Positions 17,687 through 26,417 of a DNA stretch of 64,000 bases are shown here, piece by piece (positions within the stretch are counted from its first letter, which is position 1; each line of letters begins with the position of its first letter). The notes under the pieces are model-generated. The model had not been told where the DNA came from, did not search any database, and saw nothing but the letters and a program-made list of their open reading frames with translations. The position numbers were made by a program, and so were the translations under genes. Origin of the DNA: Gordonia westfalica (GTDB lineage Bacteria; Actinomycetota; Actinomycetes; Mycobacteriales; Mycobacteriaceae); NCBI RefSeq assembly GCF_900105725.1, contig NZ_FNLM01000036.1, positions 682,001-746,000 on the forward strand. The letters run 5' to 3'.

Positions 17687-18706
17687 TCACCCGACGGTGG
17701 GCGAGATGAGCACCTTCCGCTGGTCATTGGGTCCCGACAGCTCGGTGAACACCCGGTTCACGGCGTCGAGTCCGACGATCTCGCTGACCAGGGTCGACGA
17801 ACCCACCGCGCCCCGGTCGAGCTCGGCGGCGGCGGTGCGGAACTCGGACTTCGTGTAGTAGGAGACGAAGTGCATCGACGTCTCCTTGACGATGCCGGCG
17901 ACGGGCATGAAACGGTCGTCACCCAGGCACACGCCGGCGACGACGATGCGGCCGTGCGTGCGCACCGCATCGAGCGCCGCCGCGATCATCCCGGGCTTGC
18001 CGACGCATTCGATCACGACGTCGAATCCGTCCCGGATCTGCTCGGTCAGCGATTCCGGTGTGTGGGCCGCGGATGCGCCGACGTCGAGGGCCGCTGCTCG
18101 ACGACCGGGCGACGGATCGGAGCAGACCACCTCGCCGGCGACGCCACGCGACAGCCAATGCAGCACAGCGGTTCCCGCCGGGCCTGCGCCCAGCACGAGG
18201 ACACGGTCCGCGGGTTCGATCCCCGCTCGCTGCACGGCGTGCAGGCCGACCGCGAGCGGTTCGACCAGGGCGCCGTCCACCGGGTCGGCGCCGTCCACCC
18301 GCACACTCTCGGCGGCACCGACGACGACGAACTCGGCGAGCGCCCCGGGCAGCACGCCCAAGCCCAGCGTGCGTGCCGCCGGACATCGGGCGATGTCGCC
18401 GGTCAGGCAGGCACGACATCTGTGGCAGCCCCTCACGGGCATCGACGCGACGTGATCTCCGACGCGAAATCCGGGCGCCTCGTCGGAGCCGGAGCCGGAG
18501 CCGGGGTCGGCCGGGCCGATGGCCACGACCTCGCCGGCGAACTCGTGACCCATCACCGTGCCGGGAGGCAGGAAAGGCGCGGTGGACAGGTCGGAACCGC
18601 AGACGCCGTTCGCGGCCACCCGGAGCACGAGTTCGCCGGGCCCGGGCGTCGGATCGGGGACCTCGACGATCTCGAACCCGTCGGTGGCGGTGACCGCGGC
18701 GCGCAT
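17687..18706 (-). CDS. zinc-dependent alcohol dehydrogenase (MDR)
   Basis: A 339-residue medium-chain dehydrogenase. Catalytic zinc ligands are in NGVCGSDLS and VMGHEFAGEV. The structural zinc lobe keeps four cysteines (CHRCRACLTGDIARC). The cofactor loop is VLVLGAGPAGTAVL. ATG at 18706 lies 5 bases after the thioesterase stop, so the two are coupled. It should oxidise a secondary or primary alcohol with NAD(P). Confidence 0.88.
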   Translation of the reverse strand: MRAAVTATDGFEIVEVPDPTPGPGELVLRVAANGVCGSDLSTAPFLPPGTVMGHEFAGEVVAIGPADPGSGSGSDEAPGFRVGDHVASMPVRGCHRCRACLTGDIARCPAARTLGLGVLPGALAEFVVVGAAESVRVDGADPVDGALVEPLAVGLHAVQRAGIEPADRVLVLGAGPAGTAVLHWLSRGVAGEVVCSDPSPGRRAAALDVGASAAHTPESLTEQIRDGFDVVIECVGKPGMIAAALDAVRTHGRIVVAGVCLGDDRFMPVAGIVKETSMHFVSYYTKSEFRTAAAELDRGAVGSSTLVSEIVGLDAVNRVFTELSGPNDQRKVLISPTVG

Positions 18707-18711
18707 CCGCG

Positions 18712-19353
18712 TCAGCCTGCCGACCAGCGCACCGCGGGGCCGCCGACCGCGGAGCGCGGGACGATGAAGACGCCCTCGGCCTCGCAGGTCACGCCCTCGG
18801 CGTCGGAGATGGTGCCGCGGGCGATGCGTTTGCGGCCGGTCTCCTCGGTGACCCACGCCCGCGCGGTCAGCGTTCCCAGCGGCGTCGGTCGCAGGTAGCG
18901 GAGGGTGATGGTGCCGGTGTAGCAGGCGCCCTCGTAGCTGGCGGCGTTGCCGAGGAGATGGTCGAGGAGCATCGCGCACACCCCGCCGTGGACCTGCCCC
19001 GGCGGTCCTTCGTAGGCGGCGCCCAGGGTGAACTCGCTGCGCACCCCGTCGTCGACGTGTTCGACGTCGAGCGGTGGAGCCAGCGCGTTGCGGACCCCGA
19101 TCACCGCGTTTCCCCACGCCATGCCGGTGTTCTCCCGGGTATGCCGGACGCCGTACGGCCCGTCCATCTGCTCCGAGCGCAGGTCGGCGACGATCGCGGC
19201 GATCCGCTGCCGGGCGTCGGCGAGTGCATCCTCGCCCACCTCGGTGCGGATCACGGCGTCGACGAGGTCGCGCACGGTGTCGGTCAGAGGTGTGTAGACG
19301 TCGCGTCGACGTGCGACTTCGTCTTCGGAAATGTCCTCGAGGATGAACTCCAT
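18712..19353 (-). CDS. hotdog-fold acyl-CoA thioesterase (PaaI/4HBT type)
   Basis: A 213-residue protein. The last 130 residues carry the hotdog fold with VHGGVCAMLLDHLLG, the motif of PaaI-type thioesterases. The N-terminal 80 residues are helical (DTVRDLVDAVIRTEVGEDA), as in mycobacterial relatives. It heads the minus-strand operon and its start lies 50 bases from a perfect KstR-type palindrome. Confidence 0.82.
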   Translation of the reverse strand: MEFILEDISEDEVARRRDVYTPLTDTVRDLVDAVIRTEVGEDALADARQRIAAIVADLRSEQMDGPYGVRHTRENTGMAWGNAVIGVRNALAPPLDVEHVDDGVRSEFTLGAAYEGPPGQVHGGVCAMLLDHLLGNAASYEGACYTGTITLRYLRPTPLGTLTARAWVTEETGRKRIARGTISDAEGVTCEAEGVFIVPRSAVGGPAVRWSAG

Positions 19354-19402
19354 GGGGTCTACCGATCAGTAGGTGTGGCATAGGTAACGAAGAGTGGAGG
19401 CC

Positions 19403-19426
19403 TGAATTAGAACGTGTTCTAATTCA
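19403..19426. promoter_or_regulatory. perfect KstR-type operator in a divergent promoter
   Basis: Arms TGAATTAGAAC and GTTCTAATTCA are perfect across a GT centre. The inner 14 bases TAGAACGTGTTCTA (19408-19421) fit the published KstR consensus TNNAACNNGTTNNA at every fixed position. The site lies between the thioesterase operon (minus) and the PlsC operon (plus), so both may belong to the steroid-catabolism regulon. Confidence 0.8.
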
Positions 19427-19431
19427 AACAC

Positions 19432-19445
19432 TAGAACGTGTTCTC
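19432..19445. promoter_or_regulatory. second, imperfect KstR-like site
   Basis: TAGAACGTGTTCTC shares 13 of 14 bases with the perfect site 24 bases upstream; only the last fixed base (A to C) deviates from the consensus. Paired sites suggest strong or cooperative repression of the plus-strand operon. Confidence 0.6.
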
Positions 19446-19547
19446 GTTTCCGGTTTCGGGTGACATCGACCACCAGGTGATCCAACCCGTGGGTGCCACC
19501 GGCGGTGATCCCTCGAGCCGGGGACACAACCACAGGAGATGCTCCCG

Positions 19548-20345
19548 ATGAGTGCCGATACCTTCGACCTCACCGCACGCGACGAGACCTGGGTCAAGCG
19601 GGTGCTGCCCGTCCTCAAGCTCGTGGCCAAGACGTACTTCCGCTCCGAGGTCCGGGGCATGGACAAGGTTCCCGACGGGGGCGCCCTGCTCGTCTCCAAC
19701 CATTCCGGCGGGCTGATGGCCTTCGACGTCCCGGTGATCAGCGTCGCGTTCGCCGACGAGTTCGGACCCGACCGTCCGCTCTACACCCTCGCCCACGACC
19801 TCATCTTCACGGGCGCGGGCAAACAGATCTTCGGCAAGGTCGGCTTCCTCCCGGCGCACCCCAAGAACGCCGTCGCCGCTCTCCGGGCGGGTGCGGCGAC
19901 CATCGTGTTCCCCGGCGGCGAATGGGAGGCGCTCCGTCCGACCAGCCAGTCCGCGACGATCGACTTCCACGGACGCACCGGCTACATCCGCACCGCCCTC
20001 GAGGCGGGCGTCCCGATCGTCCCCATCGTCACCATCGGCGGCCAGGAGACACAGCTCTTCCTGAACCGCGGCGACAGCCTCGCCAAGCTGCTCGGACTGC
20101 AGAAGCTGCTCCGGGTCGACAGCGCGCCGTTCGCCTTCGGCTTCCCGTTCGGGCTCACCGCCCACTTCCCGCCGAACGTGCCCCTGCCGTCGAAGCTGGT
20201 CACCCAGGTGCTCGACCCCATCGACATCACCGCCGAGTTCGGGACGGATCCCGACCACGCCGAGGTCGACCAGATGATCCGCAAACACATGCAGCACGCC
20301 CTCGACGGACTCGCCCGCGAGCGCCGGTTCCCCGTCCTCGGTTGA
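19548..20345 (+). CDS. PlsC-like 1-acylglycerol-3-phosphate acyltransferase
   Basis: A 265-residue acyltransferase-fold protein. VSNHSGGLMAFD replaces the usual NHX4D motif, with FPGGEWEALRP as the later glycerol-phosphate-binding stretch. ATG at 19548 is nine bases from AGGAG; another ATG overlaps the ribosome site. It heads an operon with acyl-CoA synthetase, WS/DGAT and hydrolase, so it probably acylates a lipid intermediate for storage or remodelling. Confidence 0.82.
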   Translation: MSADTFDLTARDETWVKRVLPVLKLVAKTYFRSEVRGMDKVPDGGALLVSNHSGGLMAFDVPVISVAFADEFGPDRPLYTLAHDLIFTGAGKQIFGKVGFLPAHPKNAVAALRAGAATIVFPGGEWEALRPTSQSATIDFHGRTGYIRTALEAGVPIVPIVTIGGQETQLFLNRGDSLAKLLGLQKLLRVDSAPFAFGFPFGLTAHFPPNVPLPSKLVTQVLDPIDITAEFGTDPDHAEVDQMIRKHMQHALDGLARERRFPVLG

Positions 20346-20363
20346 CCACGAAGGAGATCGACG

Positions 20364-22013
20364 ATGATCACGCAACTCCGCGATCGCGTCACGACCTACG
20401 CGTGGCTCGTTCGCACCCTCGTCCGCAGTGGCTTCCTCGGCACGCTGCGTCTCGATCGCTACATCCGGATGGGCCTCAACCTCCGTCGCCACGGCGGCGC
20501 GTCGCCGGTCAGCGGCATCGGTCTGGCGGCGGCTCGCGCCCCGCAGGGGCTGGCACTCGTCGACGAGGCCGGCGAGCTCACCTGGGGTGAGCTCGATGCG
20601 CGCTGCGACGCCCTGGCCGTCGGCCTGCGCGACCTCCCCGGCGCTCCGGTCGCCACCGTCGCCATCCTCTGCCGCAACCACCGCGGCCTGATCGAGGCGC
20701 TCGCCGCGTCGTCGCGGCTCGGGGCGGACGCCGTGTTGCTCAACACCGGCTTCGCCGGGCCGCAGCTCGCCGACGTCCTCGAGCGCGAGGGAGCCGACGT
20801 GCTGATCGCCGACGACGAGTTCGACGCGGTCATCGCGCCTGCCGCACAACGGCTTCCGGGACTGCGTCGCATCACCGCGTGGACCGAGACCGGGTCGGTC
20901 GCGGGGCACACGACGGACTCGCTCATCAACCCGAACCTCGGCCGTCGTCCCGCACGTCCCGGGCGTGCCGGGCGCATCGTGCTGCTGACCTCGGGCACCA
21001 CCGGCACGCCGAAGGGCGCCCGTCGGGGTGGCAGTACCGACATCGCCTCGCTTGCCGCGATGCTCGACCGCATCCCCTGGCGTGCAGGCGAATCCACGGT
21101 CATCGCGGCCCCGGTCTTCCACGCCTGGGGATTCGGGCAGGTGGCCATCTCGGCGACGATGACGTGCACGATGATCATGCGTCGACGCTTCGACCCGGTG
21201 GCCACCCTCGACCTCGTCCGCGAGCACGACGCGACCGGACTCGCCGTCGTGCCGGTGATGCTCGAACGCATCGTCGACCTGCCCGACGAGGTGCTCGACG
21301 CCCATCCGATGCCGAGCCTGAGGTTCGCGACCGCGAGCGGTTCGCGCATGCGGACCGACGCACTGATCGCGTTCCTCGACCGCTTCGGCGACGTCGTCTA
21401 CAACAGCTACAACGCCACCGAGGCCGGACTGATCAGCACGGCCACCCCGGAAGACCTGCGGGTCGCCCCGGACACCGCCGGCCGCCCGCTGACCGGTACC
21501 AGCGTCCGCATCCTCGACGACGACGACCGCGAACTCCCGGTCGGCGAGATCGGTCGCATCGTGGTCGCCAACAACTCCGGCTTCGACGGGTACACCACCG
21601 CCGACACCAAGGCGTTCAGCGCCGGGCACATGGTGTCCGGCGACGTCGGGCGCATCGACGAGAACGGCCGGCTGTTCGTGGTCGGACGCGACGACGAGAT
21701 GATCGTGTCCGGCGGCGAGAACGTCTATCCGCTCGAGGTGGAGCAGGTCATCGGTGCCCTCGACGAGGTGCACGAGGTCGCGGTGATCGGCGTCGACGAC
21801 GAGAAGTTCGGTCAGCGCCTGTCCGCCTACGTGGTGCGGGCCCCGCAGACACTCATCGGCGCCGACCAGATCCGGCAGTACGTCAAGGAACAGCTCGCCG
21901 GGTTCAAGGTGCCCCGCGACGTCCACTTCCTCGACGAACTGCCCCGTAACGCCACCGGCAAGATCCTCAAGCGCGACCTCGAGTCGGCCGGTCCGGAACG
22001 GAAGGTGAGCTGA
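20364..22013 (+). CDS. acyl-CoA synthetase (FadD-like AMP-binding enzyme)
   Basis: A 549-residue ANL-superfamily ligase. The phosphate loop is LLTSGTTGTPKGARRGG, the adenine-side motif is YNSYNATEAGL, the hinge region VSGDVGRIDENG and the catalytic lysine lies in RNATGKILKRDL. The first 40 residues are an amphipathic extension. It activates fatty or other carboxylic acids to CoA thioesters, probably feeding the acyltransferases next to it. The WS/DGAT gene follows after 3 bases. Confidence 0.9.
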   Translation: MITQLRDRVTTYAWLVRTLVRSGFLGTLRLDRYIRMGLNLRRHGGASPVSGIGLAAARAPQGLALVDEAGELTWGELDARCDALAVGLRDLPGAPVATVAILCRNHRGLIEALAASSRLGADAVLLNTGFAGPQLADVLEREGADVLIADDEFDAVIAPAAQRLPGLRRITAWTETGSVAGHTTDSLINPNLGRRPARPGRAGRIVLLTSGTTGTPKGARRGGSTDIASLAAMLDRIPWRAGESTVIAAPVFHAWGFGQVAISATMTCTMIMRRRFDPVATLDLVREHDATGLAVVPVMLERIVDLPDEVLDAHPMPSLRFATASGSRMRTDALIAFLDRFGDVVYNSYNATEAGLISTATPEDLRVAPDTAGRPLTGTSVRILDDDDRELPVGEIGRIVVANNSGFDGYTTADTKAFSAGHMVSGDVGRIDENGRLFVVGRDDEMIVSGGENVYPLEVEQVIGALDEVHEVAVIGVDDEKFGQRLSAYVVRAPQTLIGADQIRQYVKEQLAGFKVPRDVHFLDELPRNATGKILKRDLESAGPERKVS

Positions 22014-22016
22014 ACG

Positions 22017-23465
22017 ATGAACGCACGCAACACACCTGAAGTCGCCGAGCTGTTCGCCGGCGTCGACGCCGCTCCGCGCGGCGCCGAGCGCATGACCGGG
22101 CCCGACGCGCTAATGCTCAACATGGAGACCCCGTCGAACCCGATGCACACGCTGAAGGTCGCGGTGCTCGACACGACCCGGCGCGGGCGTCCGCTCACGC
22201 TCGACGAGATCGCCGACGTCGTCCCGCGTTTCCTCGGGATGTTCCCCCGCGCGACGCAGCGGGTGCAATGGGCGCCGGGGTGCTCGGCACGCCCGTTCTG
22301 GGTGCAGGACAACGCCTTCGACGTCACCCACCACCTCGACGAGATGGATGTCGCCGCTCCCGGTGGGCGTGCCGACCTCGACGCGGTGCTCTCCGAACTC
22401 TCGGTCCGGCAACTCGATCGACACCGGCCGCTGTGGGCTCTCACGCTGGTCCACGGCCTGGAGGGCGACCGTCAGGCAGTGGTCGTCCGCGTCCATCACG
22501 CAGTCGCCGACGGACTCGCGGCGCTCAACACCTTCATGGCCGCCACCGCCGAGCAGGGGGAGCGAATCCACCCCGCGCCCGTCGTCGAGGCTCTCGCCCA
22601 GGACACACGCACACTCACGAAGGCGGCGCGCGCCGAGTCGTGGCGGCTGGTCCGGGGCCTACCCTCGGTGGGCCGTGCCGCCCGCCGCGCGGTGACCGCG
22701 CGCCGTCGGGCGGCCAACGGAGACCTCATCCCCAAACCGCTGACGGTGCGTCGTACCAGCTTCAACGCCCGGAGCGGCGCCGACCGGGTCTGTGCGTCGG
22801 CCGACATCTCGCTGGCCGACGTCCAGCGGATCGCCCTCGCCGCCGGCACCACGGTGAACGGTGCCCTGCACGGCGTGATCGCCGGCGCGATCCGGGACGA
22901 GCTCACCGCCAGAGGCGAGGAGCCGGGTACCTCGGTGACCATCTTCGGGGTCTGCAAGGACCTCGCGTCGAACCGGGTGCACGGCAACGAGATCGCCACC
23001 GCGATGGCGTACCTGCGGTCGGATCTGGCCGATCCCGTGGAACGGATCGTCGCGACCGGCGAGAGTTGCGGGGCCACCGTGGCGTGCCGTCGGGACGTCG
23101 GCTTCGAACTGACCGAGAAGCTGGCGACCTACACCGGCCGGCTCGGTCCGTTCTTCCGCGGAATCGCCGCCAACCGGGCGCCGCTGGTGATGAACAACAT
23201 CACCACCGCCAACATGCCCGGCCCGCGGACGACGCGCTGGATCGGCGACATCGAGGTGGTCGACTGGATCTCCTTCGCGCTGGCGATCGCGCCCGCCGAC
23301 GTCAACCTGACGACCTACAGTTACGCCGGACGGCTCAGCATGGGACTGATCGCGACGCCGGAGTCGATGCCGGACCCGGCCGGGTTCCTACGCCGGGTCG
23401 CGCAGGCCGTCGACGAGGCGACCGATGCACTCGGCATCGGCGCGATGGCACGGGAGGCCAGTTGA
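22017..23465 (+). CDS. wax ester synthase/diacylglycerol acyltransferase (WS/DGAT)
   Basis: A 482-residue bifunctional acyltransferase. The active-site motif HHAVADG lies near residue 160, and the C-terminal half carries the conserved NMPGP-type stretch (ANMPGPRTTRW) and INVTTYSY-like sequence. It makes triacylglycerol or wax esters from acyl-CoA. Gene order after PlsC-like and FadD-like genes implies neutral-lipid storage, perhaps of acyl chains released from steroids. Confidence 0.9.
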   Translation: MNARNTPEVAELFAGVDAAPRGAERMTGPDALMLNMETPSNPMHTLKVAVLDTTRRGRPLTLDEIADVVPRFLGMFPRATQRVQWAPGCSARPFWVQDNAFDVTHHLDEMDVAAPGGRADLDAVLSELSVRQLDRHRPLWALTLVHGLEGDRQAVVVRVHHAVADGLAALNTFMAATAEQGERIHPAPVVEALAQDTRTLTKAARAESWRLVRGLPSVGRAARRAVTARRRAANGDLIPKPLTVRRTSFNARSGADRVCASADISLADVQRIALAAGTTVNGALHGVIAGAIRDELTARGEEPGTSVTIFGVCKDLASNRVHGNEIATAMAYLRSDLADPVERIVATGESCGATVACRRDVGFELTEKLATYTGRLGPFFRGIAANRAPLVMNNITTANMPGPRTTRWIGDIEVVDWISFALAIAPADVNLTTYSYAGRLSMGLIATPESMPDPAGFLRRVAQAVDEATDALGIGAMAREAS

Positions 23466-24634
23466 TCGACTGGGAGACCGAACGAGCACGGCTGGGACTG
23501 TTCGCGGGCGTACTGCCCCGCGCGATCGGCAGCTCGCTGGCCGCACGACGAGGGAACCCGGAGACGGGTATCCCACCGGCCGGATGCGGACCGCGCCAGG
23601 TCGGCGAGACCGCGATCGACGAGCTGTTCATCGCCGTCAACTCGGTGATCCGGGACATCCCGCCTCTCGAGTCGGTCGAGGGCATGGTCGCGCGATGCGC
23701 GGACGTGGCCGACGAGTTCGTGCGGCTGGGACCCGCGGGAGTCCATCGCGATCCCGATGCGCCCCACCTCCTGTCGCGCGACCGCAAGATCTTCGGCACC
23801 ACGGCGTTCGACCACATCGACTTCTCCGTCGACGCCACACTGCCGGCTTCGGTCGCGTCGCTGGACCCGTACGCCGACGGCATCTCGTCGGTCCGGGTGA
23901 TGACGAAGCGCAAGACCGGTGCCCGCTGGCTGATCTGGGTGCACGGCGCGGCACAGGGGCGGCCGGACGATCTCTACGCGTTCCGCGCGGCGCACCTGCA
24001 CAAGAAGCTCGGCTACGACGTCGCCTTCCCGGTGCTGCCGGCGCACGGCGCCCGACGGGTGACGAAGGTGGCCTACCCGGGCTTCGACCCGCTCGTGAAC
24101 ACCCTCATCACCATCCGGGCCGTTGCCGAGATCCGGTCGCTGATCACCTGGATCGAATCCCACGACCCCGCCGAGATCTCCATCGCCGGAACATCTCTGG
24201 GCGGGCCGATCGCGGCGCTGGTCGCCTCGATGGACCCGCGGGTCGCCGCGGTCCTCGCGGTGGTGCCCATGCTGGACATGCACGCGACGCTCGCCCACCA
24301 CATGTCCCGCGGCGGACCCAAGGGTGAGCACCTCGCATCGTTGATGCGCGACGACTCGGTGCGCCGGGTCGCGAGCGTCATCAGCCCGCTGTCGGTACAG
24401 CCGATCGCGCCGCCCGACCGCCGGATGGTGGTCGCGGCGCTCAACGACCGCGTGACCTGGGTATCCGCTGCGCAGCAACTCCACGAGCACTGGGGTGGGC
24501 GTATCCACTGGTACCCCGGAAGCCATGTGGGGCACGCCATCTCGACCGGAATCCGGCACGCGACGGACGGCTTCCTCAGTGAACCGATACGACCCGCGGG
24601 CCCGGCGGAAGAAGACAAGCGCGCCGTGTTCTGA
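23462..24634 (+). CDS. alpha/beta hydrolase of the lipid operon
   Basis: A 390-residue protein starting at TTG 23462, overlapping the WS/DGAT stop (TTGA). The nucleophile elbow is IAGTSLGGPIAAL, with oxyanion stretch WVHGAAQG and a C-terminal histidine in GSHVGHAIS. It may hydrolyse or transfer acyl esters made by the operon. The sequence ends just before the large REP-like array. Confidence 0.82.
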   Translation: MIDWETERARLGLFAGVLPRAIGSSLAARRGNPETGIPPAGCGPRQVGETAIDELFIAVNSVIRDIPPLESVEGMVARCADVADEFVRLGPAGVHRDPDAPHLLSRDRKIFGTTAFDHIDFSVDATLPASVASLDPYADGISSVRVMTKRKTGARWLIWVHGAAQGRPDDLYAFRAAHLHKKLGYDVAFPVLPAHGARRVTKVAYPGFDPLVNTLITIRAVAEIRSLITWIESHDPAEISIAGTSLGGPIAALVASMDPRVAAVLAVVPMLDMHATLAHHMSRGGPKGEHLASLMRDDSVRRVASVISPLSVQPIAPPDRRMVVAALNDRVTWVSAAQQLHEHWGGRIHWYPGSHVGHAISTGIRHATDGFLSEPIRPAGPAEEDKRAVF

Positions 24635-24674
24635 GTTCAGCTCGCCTCTTATCCGAATGAAGCGACGCCACACT

Positions 24675-24912
24675 CGCTCCCTGAGGTGTGAGGAGCGTTA
24701 GCGCCGCCACCCTTGCTCCCTGAGGTGTGAGGAGCGTTAGCGCCGCCACTCTCGCTCCCTGAGGTGTGAGGAGCGTTAGCGACGAGCCACGAAGGGCTGG
24801 TGAGCCGACCTCGCCGGCCCTTCGTGGCTCGCTTCGCTCGCACCTCAGGGAGCGGGTGGGTTGCTGCGCTCGCACCTCAGGGAGCTGGTGGGTTGCTGCG
24901 CTCGCACCTCAG
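24675..24912. repeat. REP-like array B, left part, with large inverted pair
   Basis: Three direct 39-bp units begin at 24675, 24714 and 24753 (CGCTCCCTGAGGTGTGAGGA then GCGTTAGCG). The third unit plus its GAGCCACGAAGGG tail forms a hairpin with an inverted copy ending at 24854. Inverted units then follow at a 32-base period (CACCTCAG at 24841, 24873 and 24905). The array is cut at CTCAG (24908-24912) by the IS1380 element and resumes at 27916. Confidence 0.88.
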
Positions 24913-24918
24913 CCTGAA

Positions 24919-25911
24919 TCACCCTAGGTTTTGTGCCGCCTCCAATGTGGGCTGGTCCTCGGGGCCGAGGCCAGCGTAGTGGAGCGTTTCGAACTCGGTC
25001 GGGGGAATCTGGCCAATACTCGAGTGCAACCTGCTGTTGTTGTACCAGTCGACCCAACCAGCGGTCGCGAACTCGACGTCGGAGATCGTCCGGTACGGGC
25101 CGGAGTGGAAGATCGTGGTCCGGATGCACTCGGTCTTGTACAAGCCGTTCACCGACTCGGCCAGCGCGTTGTCGTAGGCGTCCCCGACCGATCCGATCGA
25201 CGCTGCGATGTCTTCGAGTCGCAGACGCTCAGTCAGTGTAACCGATGTGTACTGACTTCCGGCATCCGAATGATGAATAAGCTCAGCAGCTTTCACCGGA
25301 TGCCCTTCCCGATTGCGCTGCCACAGTGCCATCCGAAGCGGGACTGTCACCAACTCCACCGACTTCGATGTCGAGGCATGCCATGCCACGATTCGACGGG
25401 AGAACACGTCGATGATGAACACCACATACACCCACCCAGCCCAGGTCCGGCAGTAGGTGAAATCGGTCACCCAAACCCGGTTCGGTTCGGCAGCACTGAA
25501 CTGTCGGTTCAACAGATCCTCCGCGCGGACACCATCAGCGGATCTGACGGTCGTTCGGACTCCCTTCGACCGTCGAATTCCTTGGTGGCCTAACACTTTC
25601 ATCGCTCGATCAACGGCGCCATAGGACACCCCAGGCAGAGTTGTGCGATGCAGATGGGCGCGCATCTTCACCCGCCCGTAGAGGCCCTCGGGAGTCATCT
25701 TCCGCCGGCCGTCGTCACCGGTGCGCCAGACGACAGTGCGCACCGCATCGACGACGTGGGCATCAGAGACCGTCCGTGCGGCAGGCGTGCGTGATCGCCA
25801 TGCCCGGTAGGTTCGTGCGGCAATCTGGCAGCCCTGCCCACGCAGGACCCGGCAGATCGACTCGACCGCAAACCCGTTGGCGCGCATTTGATCTATGAAC
25901 GCCACGATCAT
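24919..25911 (-). CDS. IS3-family transposase OrfB (copy B)
   Basis: Identical in translation to the OrfB of copy A (DDE motifs VTDFTYCRTWAG, HHSDAGSQYTS, NALAESVNGLYKTE). Start ATG overlaps the OrfA stop as ATGA. Confidence 0.92.
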   Translation of the reverse strand: MIVAFIDQMRANGFAVESICRVLRGQGCQIAARTYRAWRSRTPAARTVSDAHVVDAVRTVVWRTGDDGRRKMTPEGLYGRVKMRAHLHRTTLPGVSYGAVDRAMKVLGHQGIRRSKGVRTTVRSADGVRAEDLLNRQFSAAEPNRVWVTDFTYCRTWAGWVYVVFIIDVFSRRIVAWHASTSKSVELVTVPLRMALWQRNREGHPVKAAELIHHSDAGSQYTSVTLTERLRLEDIAASIGSVGDAYDNALAESVNGLYKTECIRTTIFHSGPYRTISDVEFATAGWVDWYNNSRLHSSIGQIPPTEFETLHYAGLGPEDQPTLEAAQNLG

Positions 25912-26219
25912 CGGTTGCGGGGGTCGAGTTCCCCCGCGAAGAAAGTTGTCGCTGCTTTCAGAATGGCAACGTCTTCTCGTAACTGCTTGTTCTCGGCCTT
26001 GAGGCGCTTGATCTCGGCGGACTCCTTCGTAGTGGTCCCGGAGCGGGCGCCGGCATCGATCTGGGCTTGTACGGCCCATCGACGTACCGTCTCCCCGCCG
26101 ACACCGACCTGCTTGGCGATCGCTTCGGCCGCGGCAGTCAACGACGTGTACTCGCCGCCGTGGGTCTCCAGCAACCGCAAGGCCCTCGAACGGACCTCCG
26201 GGTCGATTTTCTTAGGCAT
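25908..26219 (-). CDS. IS3-family OrfA (copy B)
   Basis: Identical in translation to the OrfA of copy A: 103 residues, helix-turn-helix then leucine-zipper-like helix. Confidence 0.92.
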   Translation of the reverse strand: MPKKIDPEVRSRALRLLETHGGEYTSLTAAAEAIAKQVGVGGETVRRWAVQAQIDAGARSGTTTKESAEIKRLKAENKQLREDVAILKAATTFFAGELDPRNR

Positions 26220-26417
26220 GTGCTCATCCTTCCTGACTCAGAAGGAAGCGGTATCAAACCTGGGGTGATTCAGCCTGGATCCGTGGACGGTTGTCGGGAG
26301 GTGTAGTTTGGGCTGCTTCTGTGGTTGATCAGGTTGTGGGCGTGGGGTATTCGCTGATCTTTGTCAGCTTTTTCACTGGGGTTCCTGGTGGTGGGTGGAT
26401 GTGTTGGGGTGTTGGGG

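Larger units (their letters stand above)
24915..26272 (-). mobile_element. IS3-family element, copy B (1358 bp)
   Basis: Same sequence and orientation as copy A at 8441-9798 (constant offset 16474). The 3-bp duplication is GCC (24912-24914 and 26273-26275). It landed within the first two bases of the IS1380 left inverted repeat, and the duplication regenerates that repeat. The different target duplications of A and B show independent insertions, not a composite transposon. Confidence 0.93.

Noticed and set aside
19431..21926. 831-residue minus-strand frame opposite the PlsC and FadD genes
   Set aside because: Antisense shadow; the plus strand carries recognisable enzymes.
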